Numbered from the stretch's first letter, positions 1 through 7,917 are shown. The stretch is DNA of 25,257 nt from Actinomycetes bacterium (GCA_023426375.1 JAFAAV010000019.1:1-25257), one strand, 5' to 3'. Notes: generated by a model not told the origin, from the letters alone. A program made the numbers and translations.

Positions 1-76
1 GACACGTCAGGAGCCCCCGTGCCTTCCGAACCCATCGCGGGCCCGGGCGGCTCGGACGCGCAGGTCACCGTGGGGC

Positions 77-739
77 TCATGATCCCACCGAGGCCAGCAG
101 GCTCGCGAAATCGGGAACGTTGCTGAACTCGTCCTTGACCTCGCGGCGCAGACCCGGGCGGGCGGCGTCGTCGTCGAACGAACCGGACGCACCGCCCGGC
201 GAACCCGCGAGCAACATGGTGCCGAGAGAGGCACCCACGCGGTCGATCCGTCGCTGCAGGTCAGCGTGCCCCCAGTCCTCGGAGGCCGCGTAGATGCCCA
301 GCGGCAATACGAGGGCCTTGAGGTAGCTCAGCAGCGGCCGCATGGCCGTGTCGAGCACGAGCGAGTGGCGCGGCGACCCACCCGTCGCGGCGATCACGGT
401 GGGCAGGTTCTCGAGCGCGGATTCATCGATTACATCGAAGAACTGCTTGAACAGCCCCGAGTAGGACGCCTTGTACGTGGGCGAGGCCGCGATCAGACCG
501 TCCGCGTTGAGCACGGTGTCGATCGCGTCCTGCACGGCCGGGGAGGCCACGTGCGTGATCATCATGTCGGTGAGCCCGTGGGCCAGGTCGCGCAGCGAGA
601 TCACCTTGATATCCAGGTGCTGCCCGGCTTGTTCGACGACGCCGCTCGCGGCCTTCGCGATCGCCTCACCCAAGCGCGTGGTCGTGGAGTCTCCTGATAG
701 CCCAGCGGTCACCACCGCGAGGGTCAAACGATCAGTCAT
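77..739 (-). CDS. NADPH-dependent FMN reductase, CE1759-type partner of a luciferase-like monooxygenase
   Basis: A 220-residue flavodoxin-like NAD(P)H:FMN reductase that probably supplies reduced FMN to the monooxygenase encoded just upstream. The N-terminal strand (LTLAVVTAGLS, residues 5-15) followed by a serine/threonine-rich turn fits the FMN phosphate-binding loop. The SPTYKASYSGLFKQFFD block (about residues 86-102) is the typical flavin-ring-binding segment of this family. ATG at 739 is preceded by GAAGGA at good spacing. It lies 79 bp downstream of the monooxygenase on the same strand, which suggests one transcript. This pair matches the LLM-partnered FMN reductase / CE1758 monooxygenase family arrangement known from corynebacteria. 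The substrate of the pair is unknown. Function as an FMN reductase is confident; the physiological role is inferred from the neighbour. Confidence 0.9.
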   Translation of the reverse strand: MTDRLTLAVVTAGLSGDSTTTRLGEAIAKAASGVVEQAGQHLDIKVISLRDLAHGLTDMMITHVASPAVQDAIDTVLNADGLIAASPTYKASYSGLFKQFFDVIDESALENLPTVIAATGGSPRHSLVLDTAMRPLLSYLKALVLPLGIYAASEDWGHADLQRRIDRVGASLGTMLLAGSPGGASGSFDDDAARPGLRREVKDEFSNVPDFASLLASVGS

Positions 740-818
740 GGTGTCCTTCTCTCTACGTACTGCTTGTTACTGCGTGGAATTACTTGGAGTTCTCGTGGTC
801 GCGCTGCGCGGCTTCTGC

Positions 819-1958
819 CTACTTGGCACGATCCTTGGCTGCCTGGGAATCCGGGCCGCCGCCGGGGATCGGATCCTTGCCGGCCTCGTGGCGGGCCACC
901 AGGGACTCGTGGGTCGGAGCTTCGGGCACGTGTGCCGGACGCAGGGCGTCAAACTCCTTGCGGAGCACCGGGAAGACCTCTTCGCCCAGCAAATCCATCT
1001 GCTCGAGCACGGTCTTGAGCGGCAGGCCGGCGTGGTCCATGAGGAACAGTTGACGCTGGTAGTCACCGGCGTAGTCGCGGAAGGACAGGGTCCGCTCGAT
1101 GACTTCCTGCGGCGAGCCCACGGTCAGCGGAGTCTGGGAGGTGAAGTCCTCCATGGAGGGGCCGTGGCCGTAGACGGGAGCGTTGTCGAAGTACGGACGG
1201 AACTCACGCTTGGCGTCCTGCGAGTTCTTCCGCATGAACACCTGACCGCCCAGGCCCACGATCGCCTGGTCGTAGGAACCGTGACCGTAGTACTCGTAGC
1301 GCTGACGGTAGAAGTCCACCATGCGCTCGGTGTGTTCCTTGTTCCAGAAGATGTTGTTGTGGAAGAAGCCGTCACCGTAGAACGCGGCCTGCTCCGGGAT
1401 TTCTGGGGAGCGGATGGAACCGTGCCACACGAACGGAGCCACGTCATCCAGCGGACGCGGGGTCGCGGTGAAGCCCTGCAGCGGGGTGCGGAATCGACCG
1501 GAGAAGTCCACGTTCTCCTCGTGCCACAGGCGGTAGAGCAACTTGTAGTTCTCCACAGCCAGCGGGATGCCCTGACGGATGTCCTTGCCGAACCAGGGGT
1601 ACACGGGGCCGGTGTTGCCGCGGCCCATGGTCAGATCCACGCGACCGTCGGCCAGGTGCTGCACGTAGGAGTAATCCTCGGCAATGCGCACCGGATCCGT
1701 GGTGGTGATCAGGGTGGTGGCGGTGGACAACTGAATGTTCTTGGTCTGCGCGGCCACGTGCGCCATGAGGATGGGCGGGTTGGCCGGAGCCACGAACGGC
1801 GGGTTGTGGTGCTGGCCGGTCGCAAAAACATCCATGCCCAGCTCTTCGGCCTTCTTGGCGATCTCAACGGTCGCCTTGATGCGCTCGTTCTCGCTGGGAG
1901 TTTTGCCGGTGGTGGGGTCCATGGTGACGTCACCGATGGTGAAGATGCCGAGTTGCAT
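819..1958 (-). CDS. LLM-class FMN-dependent monooxygenase, CE1758-like
   Basis: A 379-residue bacterial luciferase-like TIM-barrel protein expected to use FMNH2 and oxygen on an unidentified organic substrate. Typical family blocks are the N-terminal MQLGIFTIGDV strand, the GMDVFATGQHH segment (about residues 40-50), STATTLITTTDPVRIAEDY (about 78-96) and the glycine-rich GRVDLTMGRGNTGP stretch (about 104-117). Length is close to the usual 340-380 residues. The C-terminal 30 residues are polar and rich in Pro/Gly/Asp and probably disordered. Start ATG at 1958 has a strong AGGAGG ribosome binding site. The FMN reductase gene follows on the same strand. A perfect 12-bp palindrome lies 67 bp upstream of the start and is the likely operator. 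The family is clear; the substrate cannot be predicted. Confidence 0.92.
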   Translation of the reverse strand: MQLGIFTIGDVTMDPTTGKTPSENERIKATVEIAKKAEELGMDVFATGQHHNPPFVAPANPPILMAHVAAQTKNIQLSTATTLITTTDPVRIAEDYSYVQHLADGRVDLTMGRGNTGPVYPWFGKDIRQGIPLAVENYKLLYRLWHEENVDFSGRFRTPLQGFTATPRPLDDVAPFVWHGSIRSPEIPEQAAFYGDGFFHNNIFWNKEHTERMVDFYRQRYEYYGHGSYDQAIVGLGGQVFMRKNSQDAKREFRPYFDNAPVYGHGPSMEDFTSQTPLTVGSPQEVIERTLSFRDYAGDYQRQLFLMDHAGLPLKTVLEQMDLLGEEVFPVLRKEFDALRPAHVPEAPTHESLVARHEAGKDPIPGGGPDSQAAKDRAK

Positions 1959-2019
1959 GACTGCCTCCTGTGTCCTGGATGACGACGCCGCTGCGGTAGT
2001 CCCGCCGGCCCGTTCCGTT

Positions 2020-2041
2020 GGTCTTTCAAATTTGAACTACC
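2020..2041. promoter_or_regulatory. Palindromic operator between the monooxygenase and lipoprotein genes
   Basis: Two 11-bp half sites, GGTctTTCAAA and TTTGAAcTACC, are inverted copies matching at 9 of 11 positions. The centre, TTCAAATTTGAA, is a perfect 12-bp palindrome. It lies in the divergent gap 1959-2122. On the plus strand it fills the spacer between a possible -35 (TTGGTC, 2018-2023) and -10 (TACATA, 2042-2047). The symmetry and length fit a MarR- or HxlR-type dimeric repressor, but no such regulator is encoded in the window, so the regulator is unknown. Confidence 0.5.
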
Positions 2042-2122
2042 TACATAATGCACCCGATCCGAGATTTATTCCACGGAAAGTTTCCCGATGTGGGCAAGGG
2101 CACTTTGGCTTATGGTGTTGCC

Positions 2123-2602
2123 ATGAACAAGGTCGTCAGATGGCTGATGGTCCCCCTACTTCTTTCCTTATCCCTGACCGGTTGCGTGACGCACTACCCC
2201 GCAGACCCCCACGGCACCCTGGACCGGGTATCCGGAGGAGTCCTCCGCGTGGGTGCAGTCCACAACGAGCCGTTCGTCTCCATCCACGGGGATAAACCCA
2301 CAGGTGAGGAGGTCCGCGTGGTCGAAGAGTTCGCGGACTCCTTGGATGCCGAGGTCGAGTGGACCACGGCCGGTGAGGAGCACCTGGTCAAGGAGATGGA
2401 ACACGGTCAGTTGGATCTCATGATCGGAGGAATCACCAAGGACACCCAGTGGCAGAAAAAGGTGGGTCTGACCCGGCCCTACAAAGAAACGGTCAATGAG
2501 TACGGGGAGACCGAGAAGCACGTGATGGCCGTGGCCAACGGCGAGAACGCGTTCCTCTTGACGCTGGATGAGTTCCTCCAGAGCCAGGAAGGTCAATCGT
2601 GA
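2123..2602 (+). CDS. Short solute-binding-protein-like lipoprotein (half-length SBP family 3)
   Basis: A 159-residue predicted lipoprotein. The start is placed at ATG 2123 because it gives a clean lipoprotein signal: basic MNKVVR, a hydrophobic core, then the lipobox LTGC with Cys21. An in-frame ATG at 2048 would bury this signal and also lacks a ribosome binding site. After the lipobox, GVLRVGAVHNEPFVSIHGD and the later GQLDLMIGGITKDTQW resemble the first lobe of family 3 amino-acid-binding proteins. Those proteins are usually about 250-280 residues; here the protein stops soon after the TRPYKE segment, so the second lobe is missing. The stop overlaps the next gene's GTG by 4 bp, so translation is probably coupled to the transporter. 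The function may be an extracytoplasmic sensor or accessory subunit; the ligand is unknown. Confidence 0.75.
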   Translation: MNKVVRWLMVPLLLSLSLTGCVTHYPADPHGTLDRVSGGVLRVGAVHNEPFVSIHGDKPTGEEVRVVEEFADSLDAEVEWTTAGEEHLVKEMEHGQLDLMIGGITKDTQWQKKVGLTRPYKETVNEYGETEKHVMAVANGENAFLLTLDEFLQSQEGQS

Positions 2603-3576
2603 GGTACTCGGACCGCCCCGCGGACAACGAACATCTGCCAGCAGAGATCTCCCATGCAGTCGGGAAAGCCGTGCACCTGGAGTGGGCCACCCTTGGTGTT
2701 CTCGCGGTAACGGTGGTTCTAGTTTTCCTGGCCATGGGCAACTCCCAGGCCATGAAAACGGCCTGGATCGAGGACATGCTCTCCATGGTCCCACCCATTG
2801 CTTTCCTGATCGGCGTGCGCGTCACCCGTAAACCCGCCAACGCCAAACACCCGTTCGGCTACCACCGCTCGATCGGCATTGCGCACTTAGTGGCCGGCAC
2901 GGCGCTGTTGGTCATGGGCGGCTATTTGATCGTGGACTCGGTGATCAAGTTGATCACGGTGGAGCACCCGACCATCGGCGGCATCAGCCTGTTCGGACAC
3001 ACCATCTGGCTGGGCTGGCTCATGATCTTGGTGCTACTTGTCACCGGTATTCCTCCGGTGATCCTGGGCCGCATGAAGCTCAAGCTCGCCGAGCCCCTGC
3101 ACAACAAGGTGCTCTACGCGGACGCAGATATGAACAAGGCCGATTGGATGACCTCCTTCGCCGCCATTGTGGGCATCGCGGGTATCGGCCTGGGCTTCTG
3201 GTGGGCAGATGCTGCGGCGGCAATCCTGATTTCCACGTCCATAGTCAAGGACGGCACGACAAATCTCTCCGCAGCGGTCTCCGGTCTAATGGACGGCCGG
3301 CCCACCACCGTGGACAACAAGAAACCCCACCCACTCATCAATGACGCCCAGGAATACCTGCAGAATCTGGACTGGGTGCACGCGGCTAACGTACGGATTC
3401 GCGACGAGGGTCAGGTGTTCCACATCGAAGGATTCGTTATCCCTCGATCCCTGGAGCTAGCCACCCCCGAACGGCTGGAAACAGCCGAGAACGAGTTGTT
3501 CGATGCGGACTGGAAAATCCGCGACGTGGTGATCGCCCCGGTCACCCACCTACCGCACATGATGGAATCGCAGTGA
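2599..3576 (+). CDS. Cation diffusion facilitator family transporter (divergent metal site)
   Basis: A 325-residue inner-membrane protein with about six transmembrane segments and a C-terminal soluble domain of roughly 95 residues, as in CDF metal/proton antiporters. The HPFGYHR signature (residues 84-90) matches the CDF HPYGHGR-type cytoplasmic loop. The metal-site motifs are unusual. The TM2 region reads AWIEDMLSMVPP, keeping only Asp59 of the usual paired acidic/His set. The TM5 region reads YADADMNKADWMTS, without the standard HxxxD. GTG at 2599 is chosen for AGGAAGG at 2586-2592 and the 4-bp overlap with the lipoprotein gene. Substrate specificity therefore cannot be assumed to be zinc or iron. 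The fold assignment is confident; the transported ion is unknown. Confidence 0.85.
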   Translation: MRYSDRPADNEHLPAEISHAVGKAVHLEWATLGVLAVTVVLVFLAMGNSQAMKTAWIEDMLSMVPPIAFLIGVRVTRKPANAKHPFGYHRSIGIAHLVAGTALLVMGGYLIVDSVIKLITVEHPTIGGISLFGHTIWLGWLMILVLLVTGIPPVILGRMKLKLAEPLHNKVLYADADMNKADWMTSFAAIVGIAGIGLGFWWADAAAAILISTSIVKDGTTNLSAAVSGLMDGRPTTVDNKKPHPLINDAQEYLQNLDWVHAANVRIRDEGQVFHIEGFVIPRSLELATPERLETAENELFDADWKIRDVVIAPVTHLPHMMESQ

Positions 3577-3586
3577 CCGACTCGTA

Positions 3587-3619
3587 ATTGTTGAACAATC
3601 TGCATCGGTGAGGCATTCT
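3587..3619 (+). promoter_or_regulatory. pxpA promoter with TTGTTGAACAA operator
   Basis: A 13-bp palindrome, ATTGTTGAACAAT (3587-3599, central G), contains a -35-like TTGAAC (3591-3596). Exactly 17 bp downstream is a -10-like CATTCT (3614-3619). A protein bound at the palindrome would block the -35. The same core occurs twice upstream of the permease gene at 10886-10898 and 10910-10922. The likely ligand is the GntR/FCD protein encoded at 7918-8637; this assignment is inferred. Confidence 0.6.
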
Positions 3620-3648
3620 GGAAGCCACCACTGAGACGGAGGTCACGC

Positions 3649-4407
3649 ATGACGGTCATCGATCTGAACAGCGACGTGGGTGAGTCGTTCGGCAATTGGA
3701 GCATGGGCGACGACGCCGCCATTTTCCGTTCGGTCTCCTCAGCGAACGTGGCGTGCGGCTTCCACGCGGGCGACCCGGGTGTGATGGCGCAAACCTGCCG
3801 GGACGCCGTCGCCGCAGGCGTGACCGTGGGTGCGCACGTGGCGTACCGGGACCTGGCCGGTTTCGGTCGACGTTTTCTGGACTGCTCACCGCAGGAGCTC
3901 GCGGCCGATGTGCTCTACCAAATGGGCGCACTCGAGGCCATGGCTCGCTCGGCCGGCACCGAGATCAAGTACGTGAAGCCGCACGGCGCGCTCTACAACA
4001 CGATCGTGCACCATGAGGTTCACGCCCAAGCCGTGGTGGACGCGGTCAAGGCGTTCGGTGGAGATCTTCCCTTGCTGCTGTTGCCCGGATCCGTGGCGTT
4101 GAAGAAGGCCGATCAGGCCGGACTGCGCGCGGTGGCCGAGGCGTTCGCGGACCGCGGCTACACACCGGAGGGGACGCTGGTCTCCCGCCGGGAAGAAGGC
4201 GCGGTGCTGCATGATTCGGCGGAGGTCACCGAACGGATGATCCGTTTGGCCGAGGACGGCACCTTGACCGCCGTGGACGGTTCCACCGTGCGCATTCAGG
4301 CCGAGAGCATCTGTGTGCACGGCGATACCCCCGGCTCCGCCGCAATGGCCGCGGACGTCCGCGCGGGACTGGAGCGCGCGGGCGTGGAGATCCGGTCGTT
4401 CGCATGA
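3649..4407 (+). CDS. pxpA: 5-oxoprolinase subunit PxpA (LamB/YcsF family)
   Basis: A 252-residue cytosolic protein of the LamB/YcsF family. With PxpB and PxpC it forms the prokaryotic ATP-dependent 5-oxoprolinase, which opens 5-oxoproline to L-glutamate. Family signatures are visible: DLNSDVGESFGNW at residues 5-17, ANVACGFHAGDP at about 33-44, GAHVAYRDLAGFGRR at about 61-75 and VKPHGALYN at about 108-116. The length equals the family norm of about 250. ATG at 3649 follows GGAGG at good spacing. The stop overlaps the start of the pxpB-pxpC fusion by the ATGA arrangement, giving coupled translation of the three subunits. It is the first gene of a four-gene plus-strand operon preceded by a palindromic operator. 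Confidence 0.95.
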   Translation: MTVIDLNSDVGESFGNWSMGDDAAIFRSVSSANVACGFHAGDPGVMAQTCRDAVAAGVTVGAHVAYRDLAGFGRRFLDCSPQELAADVLYQMGALEAMARSAGTEIKYVKPHGALYNTIVHHEVHAQAVVDAVKAFGGDLPLLLLPGSVALKKADQAGLRAVAEAFADRGYTPEGTLVSRREEGAVLHDSAEVTERMIRLAEDGTLTAVDGSTVRIQAESICVHGDTPGSAAMAADVRAGLERAGVEIRSFA

Positions 4408-6161
4408 ACTCGGACACCTCCTCCGCACAAGGCGGATCTGCTTCGCGCAACCGATCCGCTGAGCAGACACCGTCCGGCTTACGGAACGCTTCCGGAGGAC
4501 GTGACGCTTCGCCATCCCCGGGTCGGCCCTCCGGCTCAGCTGCATCGGCTGAGTCCCCGCTCCGCTGGGCGGGGACCCGCGCTTTCCTGATCGAGTGTTC
4601 GTCACTGGATCAGGTCATGCGCTGGCACGCGCAGCTGAGCACCCACCCCTACCCCGGTCAGCTCGACGTGCTGGCCGCCGCGGAGACAGTGCTGCTGACC
4701 TTCTCGACGCACGCGGCCGCGCGCAAGGCCGCGAGCGACGTCGTCACCGCTCGCCTTGACCACGCTCACGCCGCGACCGGCAAGACCGTGGACATCGACG
4801 TGATCTACGACGGCGAGGACCTGGCCGAAGTGGCTGAGCTGACCGGGCTCGGCGAGTGCGGCGTGATCGAGGCGCACACGGGTACCGAGTGGACGGCCGC
4901 GTTCGGCGGTTTTGCGCCGGGGTTCGCGTATCTCGTGGCCCCCGGGGATCCGCTCGAGGTGCCGCGCCGGGATTCACCGCGCACCGCGGTGCCCGCCGGA
5001 TCCGTGGCGCTGGCGGGGCGGTTCTCAGCCATTTATCCGCAGCGGTCGCCGGGCGGTTGGCAGCTGATCGGGCATACGAATGCCCCGCTATGGGACGTGA
5101 ATCGCGAGGAACCCGCCCTGATCCGTCCCGGTGACACGGTGAAGTACCGGGCGGTGCGGGAGCTCGTGGAGGTCACCTCGGACAGCTCGGCAGGTGCTAA
5201 GTCTGATACCCGTGACGACTTGTCTCGTGGGCTCGTGACCGAGGATCCCGGAATGCAGTCGTTGCTTCAGGACGCCGGCCGACCTGGTCTGGGTGATCTG
5301 GGTGTGGTGGCTTCGGGAGCAGCGGATCAAGCGTCCGCGGCACAGGCGAATCGACTGGTAGGCAATTCGCCCGATTGCGCCGTTATCGAGACCATGCTGG
5401 GCGGGCTGTCCGTCGCGGCCCGCGGTCATCATGTTGTGGCGCTGACCGGTGCACCCACCACTGCAAGAATCGAGGGCCCCAACGGGAATCGCTCCGCATC
5501 ATTCAACGCACCGTTCGCCCTGTACGACGGCGAACAACTGGCTCTGGACGCTCCCCCGACCGGGTTGCGCAGCTATCTTGCCGTGCGCGGAGGGATCGCG
5601 ACACCTGAGGTTCTGGGGAGCCGCGCCACGGACGTGATGTCCGGGATCGGGCCGGAGCCGTTGAGCGCCGGTGACGAACTCCCCGTGCCGACCGTGGCTG
5701 CGGGGCGCGCCGTCGGCGATCCAGAGGCCCCCGCGGTCGAGTTCCCCGCGACGGGCGAACCCACCGCGCTGCGTGTGACGCCCGGTCCGCGCGATGACTG
5801 GTTCGCCCCGGAAGCGCTCGAGACCCTCACGGCCCAGGAGTGGGTGGTCAGCAGCCAGTCCAACCGCGTGGGTGTGCGCTTCGAGTCGCCGGCGGACGAA
5901 AACTTGCTGGAGCGCTCCCGCGAAGGCGAACTCGCGAGCGAGGGTGTGGTTGCCGGTTCGCTGCAGGTTCCCCACTCCGGAATTCCCGTCCTGTTCCTGG
6001 CCGACCATCCCGTGACGGGCGGCTATCCGGTGATCGCCGTGGTCATCCCGGAGGACCTACCGCTCGCGGCGCAGTTACCGCCGGGCGCCTCGGTTCGCTT
6101 CACGGTCATGGACCCACCCCGCCCCGCGCACGCACCCGAAATCTCAGGAGAGTCAGCATGA
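4404..6161 (+). CDS. pxpBC: 5-oxoprolinase subunits B and C fused in one protein (PxpB-PxpC)
   Basis: A 585-residue fusion. After a low-complexity Ser/Gly/Arg extension (residues 1-53) comes the PxpB/KipI-like domain (about 57-260) with GGFAPGFAYL (168-177), VPRRDSPRTAVPAGS and SPGGWQLIGHT. The PxpC/KipA-like domain (about 275-575) has TEDPGMQSLLQDAGRPG, GAADQASAAQANRLVGN and a C-terminal LADHPVTGGYPVIAVV. Together with PxpA this gives a complete 5-oxoprolinase. The two subunits are separate genes in Escherichia coli and Bacillus. Start ATG 4404 overlaps the pxpA stop; no later ATG or GTG start exists before the PxpB domain, so the extension is probably translated. The 5' region contains inverted repeats (see separate entry). 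It overlaps the next gene by ATGA at 6158-6161. Urea amidolyase-like activity is the alternative for this family, but the PxpA neighbour argues for 5-oxoprolinase. Confidence 0.93.
   Translation: MNSDTSSAQGGSASRNRSAEQTPSGLRNASGGRDASPSPGRPSGSAASAESPLRWAGTRAFLIECSSLDQVMRWHAQLSTHPYPGQLDVLAAAETVLLTFSTHAAARKAASDVVTARLDHAHAATGKTVDIDVIYDGEDLAEVAELTGLGECGVIEAHTGTEWTAAFGGFAPGFAYLVAPGDPLEVPRRDSPRTAVPAGSVALAGRFSAIYPQRSPGGWQLIGHTNAPLWDVNREEPALIRPGDTVKYRAVRELVEVTSDSSAGAKSDTRDDLSRGLVTEDPGMQSLLQDAGRPGLGDLGVVASGAADQASAAQANRLVGNSPDCAVIETMLGGLSVAARGHHVVALTGAPTTARIEGPNGNRSASFNAPFALYDGEQLALDAPPTGLRSYLAVRGGIATPEVLGSRATDVMSGIGPEPLSAGDELPVPTVAAGRAVGDPEAPAVEFPATGEPTALRVTPGPRDDWFAPEALETLTAQEWVVSSQSNRVGVRFESPADENLLERSREGELASEGVVAGSLQVPHSGIPVLFLADHPVTGGYPVIAVVIPEDLPLAAQLPPGASVRFTVMDPPRPAHAPEISGESA
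4432..4575 (+). repeat. Cluster of inverted repeats in the 5' end of the pxpB-pxpC gene
   Basis: Three short perfect inverted repeats sit inside the low-complexity extension: GCGGATC/GATCCGC at 4432-4438 and 4453-4459; CTCAGC/GCTGAG at 4535-4540 and 4548-4553; and TCCCCGC/GCGGGGA at 4554-4560 and 4569-4575. The last two are adjacent. They may fold in the mRNA or be a relic of repetitive DNA absorbed into the gene. No function is assigned. Confidence 0.45.
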
Positions 6162-7897
6162 AGAAGGTCTTGATCGCCAACCGCGGGGAAATCGCGGTCC
6201 GGATCGCACGGGCCTGCGCGGATGCGGGCCTCGTGTCGGTCGCCGTCTATTCCGAGCCCGACGCCGATTCCTTCCACGTCCGCATGGCCGATGAAGCCTA
6301 CGCGCTGCCCGGCTCGTCGTCGGCGGACACCTATCTCAACATCGAGGTCTTGTTGGACGTCGCCTCCCGCGCGGACGCTGACGCCGTGCACCCCGGCTAC
6401 GGTTTCCTGTCCGAGAACGCGGACTTCGCCCAGGCCGTTACCGACGCCGGTCTCACCTGGATCGGCCCGACCGCCGAGGTCATCCGCACGCTCGGTAACA
6501 AGGTCACCGCCCGCGAGATCGCGGTGCGCGCCGGCGCCCCCTTGGTGCCGGGTACGGACGGTCCCGTCGACGACGCCGCTGCGGCCCGGTCCTTCGCCGA
6601 GGAGCACGGATTGCCGATCGCCATCAAAGCGGCCTTCGGCGGCGGCGGCCGTGGGATGCGCATTGCGCGGACCTTGGACGAGGTTGAGTCCGCGTTCGAT
6701 GCGGCGGTGCGCGAAGCGACGTCGGCCTTCGGGCGGGGCGAATGCTTTGTGGAGCGTTTCCTCGAGAAGCCGCGCCACGTGGAAGCCCAGGTCATTGCGG
6801 ACACCCGCGGAAACGTGACCGTGGTGGGCACGCGCGATTGCTCGCTGCAGCGGCGCAATCAGAAGCTCGTGGAGGAGGCCCCGGCACCGTTCCTGAGCGA
6901 TGAGCAGCGGAAGACCATTCACGAATCCGCGCGGGACATCTGCCGCGAGGCCGGCTACACGAGTGCGGGCACGGTCGAGTACCTGGTCGCGCCGGACGGG
7001 CTGATCTCGTTTCTGGAGGTCAACACGCGATTGCAGGTGGAGCACCCAGTCAGCGAAGAGACCACCGGGGTGGACCTGGTGCGCGAGCAGTTCCGGGTGG
7101 CGGATGGGCTGGAATTGAGCGTCACCGAGGACCCTGAACCGCGCGGGCACGCGTTCGAATTTCGCCTCAATGCTGAGGACCCGGCGCTGGGTTTCCTTCC
7201 GACCCCAGGCACGGTGGAGGCCTTTGAGTCACCCACGGGCGCGGGTATCCGCGTGGACACCGGCGTGCGTTCTGGATCCGTGGTGCCGCCCGATTATGAC
7301 TCAATGCTGGCCAAGCTCATCGTGTGGGGTGAGGACCGGCAGCAAGCACTGCGGCGCACCCGAGCTGCCCTGGCGGAGCTGACCATCAAGGGATTGCCCA
7401 CGGTGGTGCCGTTCCATCGGGCCGTTGTAGACCATTCCGATTTCACGTCCCCCGATGAGCTCGGGGTGTACACCACGTGGATTGAGGACGCGTTCACGGA
7501 GGAGCTGGAGGCCTCCCCGTACGTGACCTCCGGGGCTGCCGAACGCACCACCCTGACCGTGGATCTCGACGGCAAGGCCGTGCAGCTCGGACTCCCCAAC
7601 GCCATGGTGGAGGCCCTGCTGCACGGTGGCGGGTCGCGTGCGGACGGTGAGGGGGCGGCGTCGTCGGGCGGAAGTGAAGCGTCGGACAGCACGCTGCCCG
7701 CGCCCATGGACGGGACGGTCGTGAAGTGGGCGGCGGAGGACGGCGCGGAGGTTTCCGAGGGCGATACCGTGCTGGTGCTCGAGGCCATGAAGATGGAGAC
7801 TCCCGTGCGCGCTCACCGCTCCGGCACGCTGACCCGTGGCGATCTGGACGAGGGCGACGCCGTCAGCAAGGGGCAGGCACTGGGCGAAATCGCCTAG
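6158..7897 (+). CDS. accC: Biotin carboxylase with C-terminal biotin carboxyl carrier domain (acyl-CoA carboxylase alpha-type)
   Basis: A 579-residue enzyme subunit that carboxylates its own biotin with ATP and bicarbonate. The N-terminal biotin carboxylase domain starts MKKVLIANRGEIAVRIARA. The ATP-grasp glycine loop KAAFGGGGRGMR lies at residues 157-168, and the catalytic RLQVEHPV signature at 291-298. The C-terminal biotinyl domain carries EAMKM at 542-546, with Lys545 the biotin attachment site, after a Ser/Gly-rich linker. ATG 6158 is chosen over upstream in-frame codons because of AGGAG at 6145-6149 and the ATGA overlap with the preceding gene. No carboxyltransferase subunit is encoded in the window. 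Biotin carboxylase/BCCP genes accompany ycsF-type clusters in several bacteria, but their role in 5-oxoproline metabolism is not established. The general reaction is confident; the acceptor is unknown. Confidence 0.93.
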   Translation: MKKVLIANRGEIAVRIARACADAGLVSVAVYSEPDADSFHVRMADEAYALPGSSSADTYLNIEVLLDVASRADADAVHPGYGFLSENADFAQAVTDAGLTWIGPTAEVIRTLGNKVTAREIAVRAGAPLVPGTDGPVDDAAAARSFAEEHGLPIAIKAAFGGGGRGMRIARTLDEVESAFDAAVREATSAFGRGECFVERFLEKPRHVEAQVIADTRGNVTVVGTRDCSLQRRNQKLVEEAPAPFLSDEQRKTIHESARDICREAGYTSAGTVEYLVAPDGLISFLEVNTRLQVEHPVSEETTGVDLVREQFRVADGLELSVTEDPEPRGHAFEFRLNAEDPALGFLPTPGTVEAFESPTGAGIRVDTGVRSGSVVPPDYDSMLAKLIVWGEDRQQALRRTRAALAELTIKGLPTVVPFHRAVVDHSDFTSPDELGVYTTWIEDAFTEELEASPYVTSGAAERTTLTVDLDGKAVQLGLPNAMVEALLHGGGSRADGEGAASSGGSEASDSTLPAPMDGTVVKWAAEDGAEVSEGDTVLVLEAMKMETPVRAHRSGTLTRGDLDEGDAVSKGQALGEIA

Positions 7898-7917
7898 CGC
7901 GGTGAGAGGATGAGCCG

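Noticed and set aside
7..234. Open frame on minus at the left edge
   Set aside because: It overlaps the end of the well-supported FMN reductase gene in another frame, has no domain and has composition typical of a GC-rich shadow. Bases 1-76 show no gene.
471..1982. Long plus-strand open frame of 503 codons
   Set aside because: It runs antisense to the FMN reductase and monooxygenase genes, which have clear family motifs; it is a shadow frame.
2048..2122. Longer N-terminus for the lipoprotein starting at ATG 2048
   Set aside because: It would place 25 polar residues before the signal peptide, and there is no ribosome binding site.
2055..2122. Metal-sensing riboswitch upstream of the lipoprotein-CDF genes
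   Set aside because: The leader is short and I could not recognise a conserved riboswitch core such as the yybP-ykoY motif.
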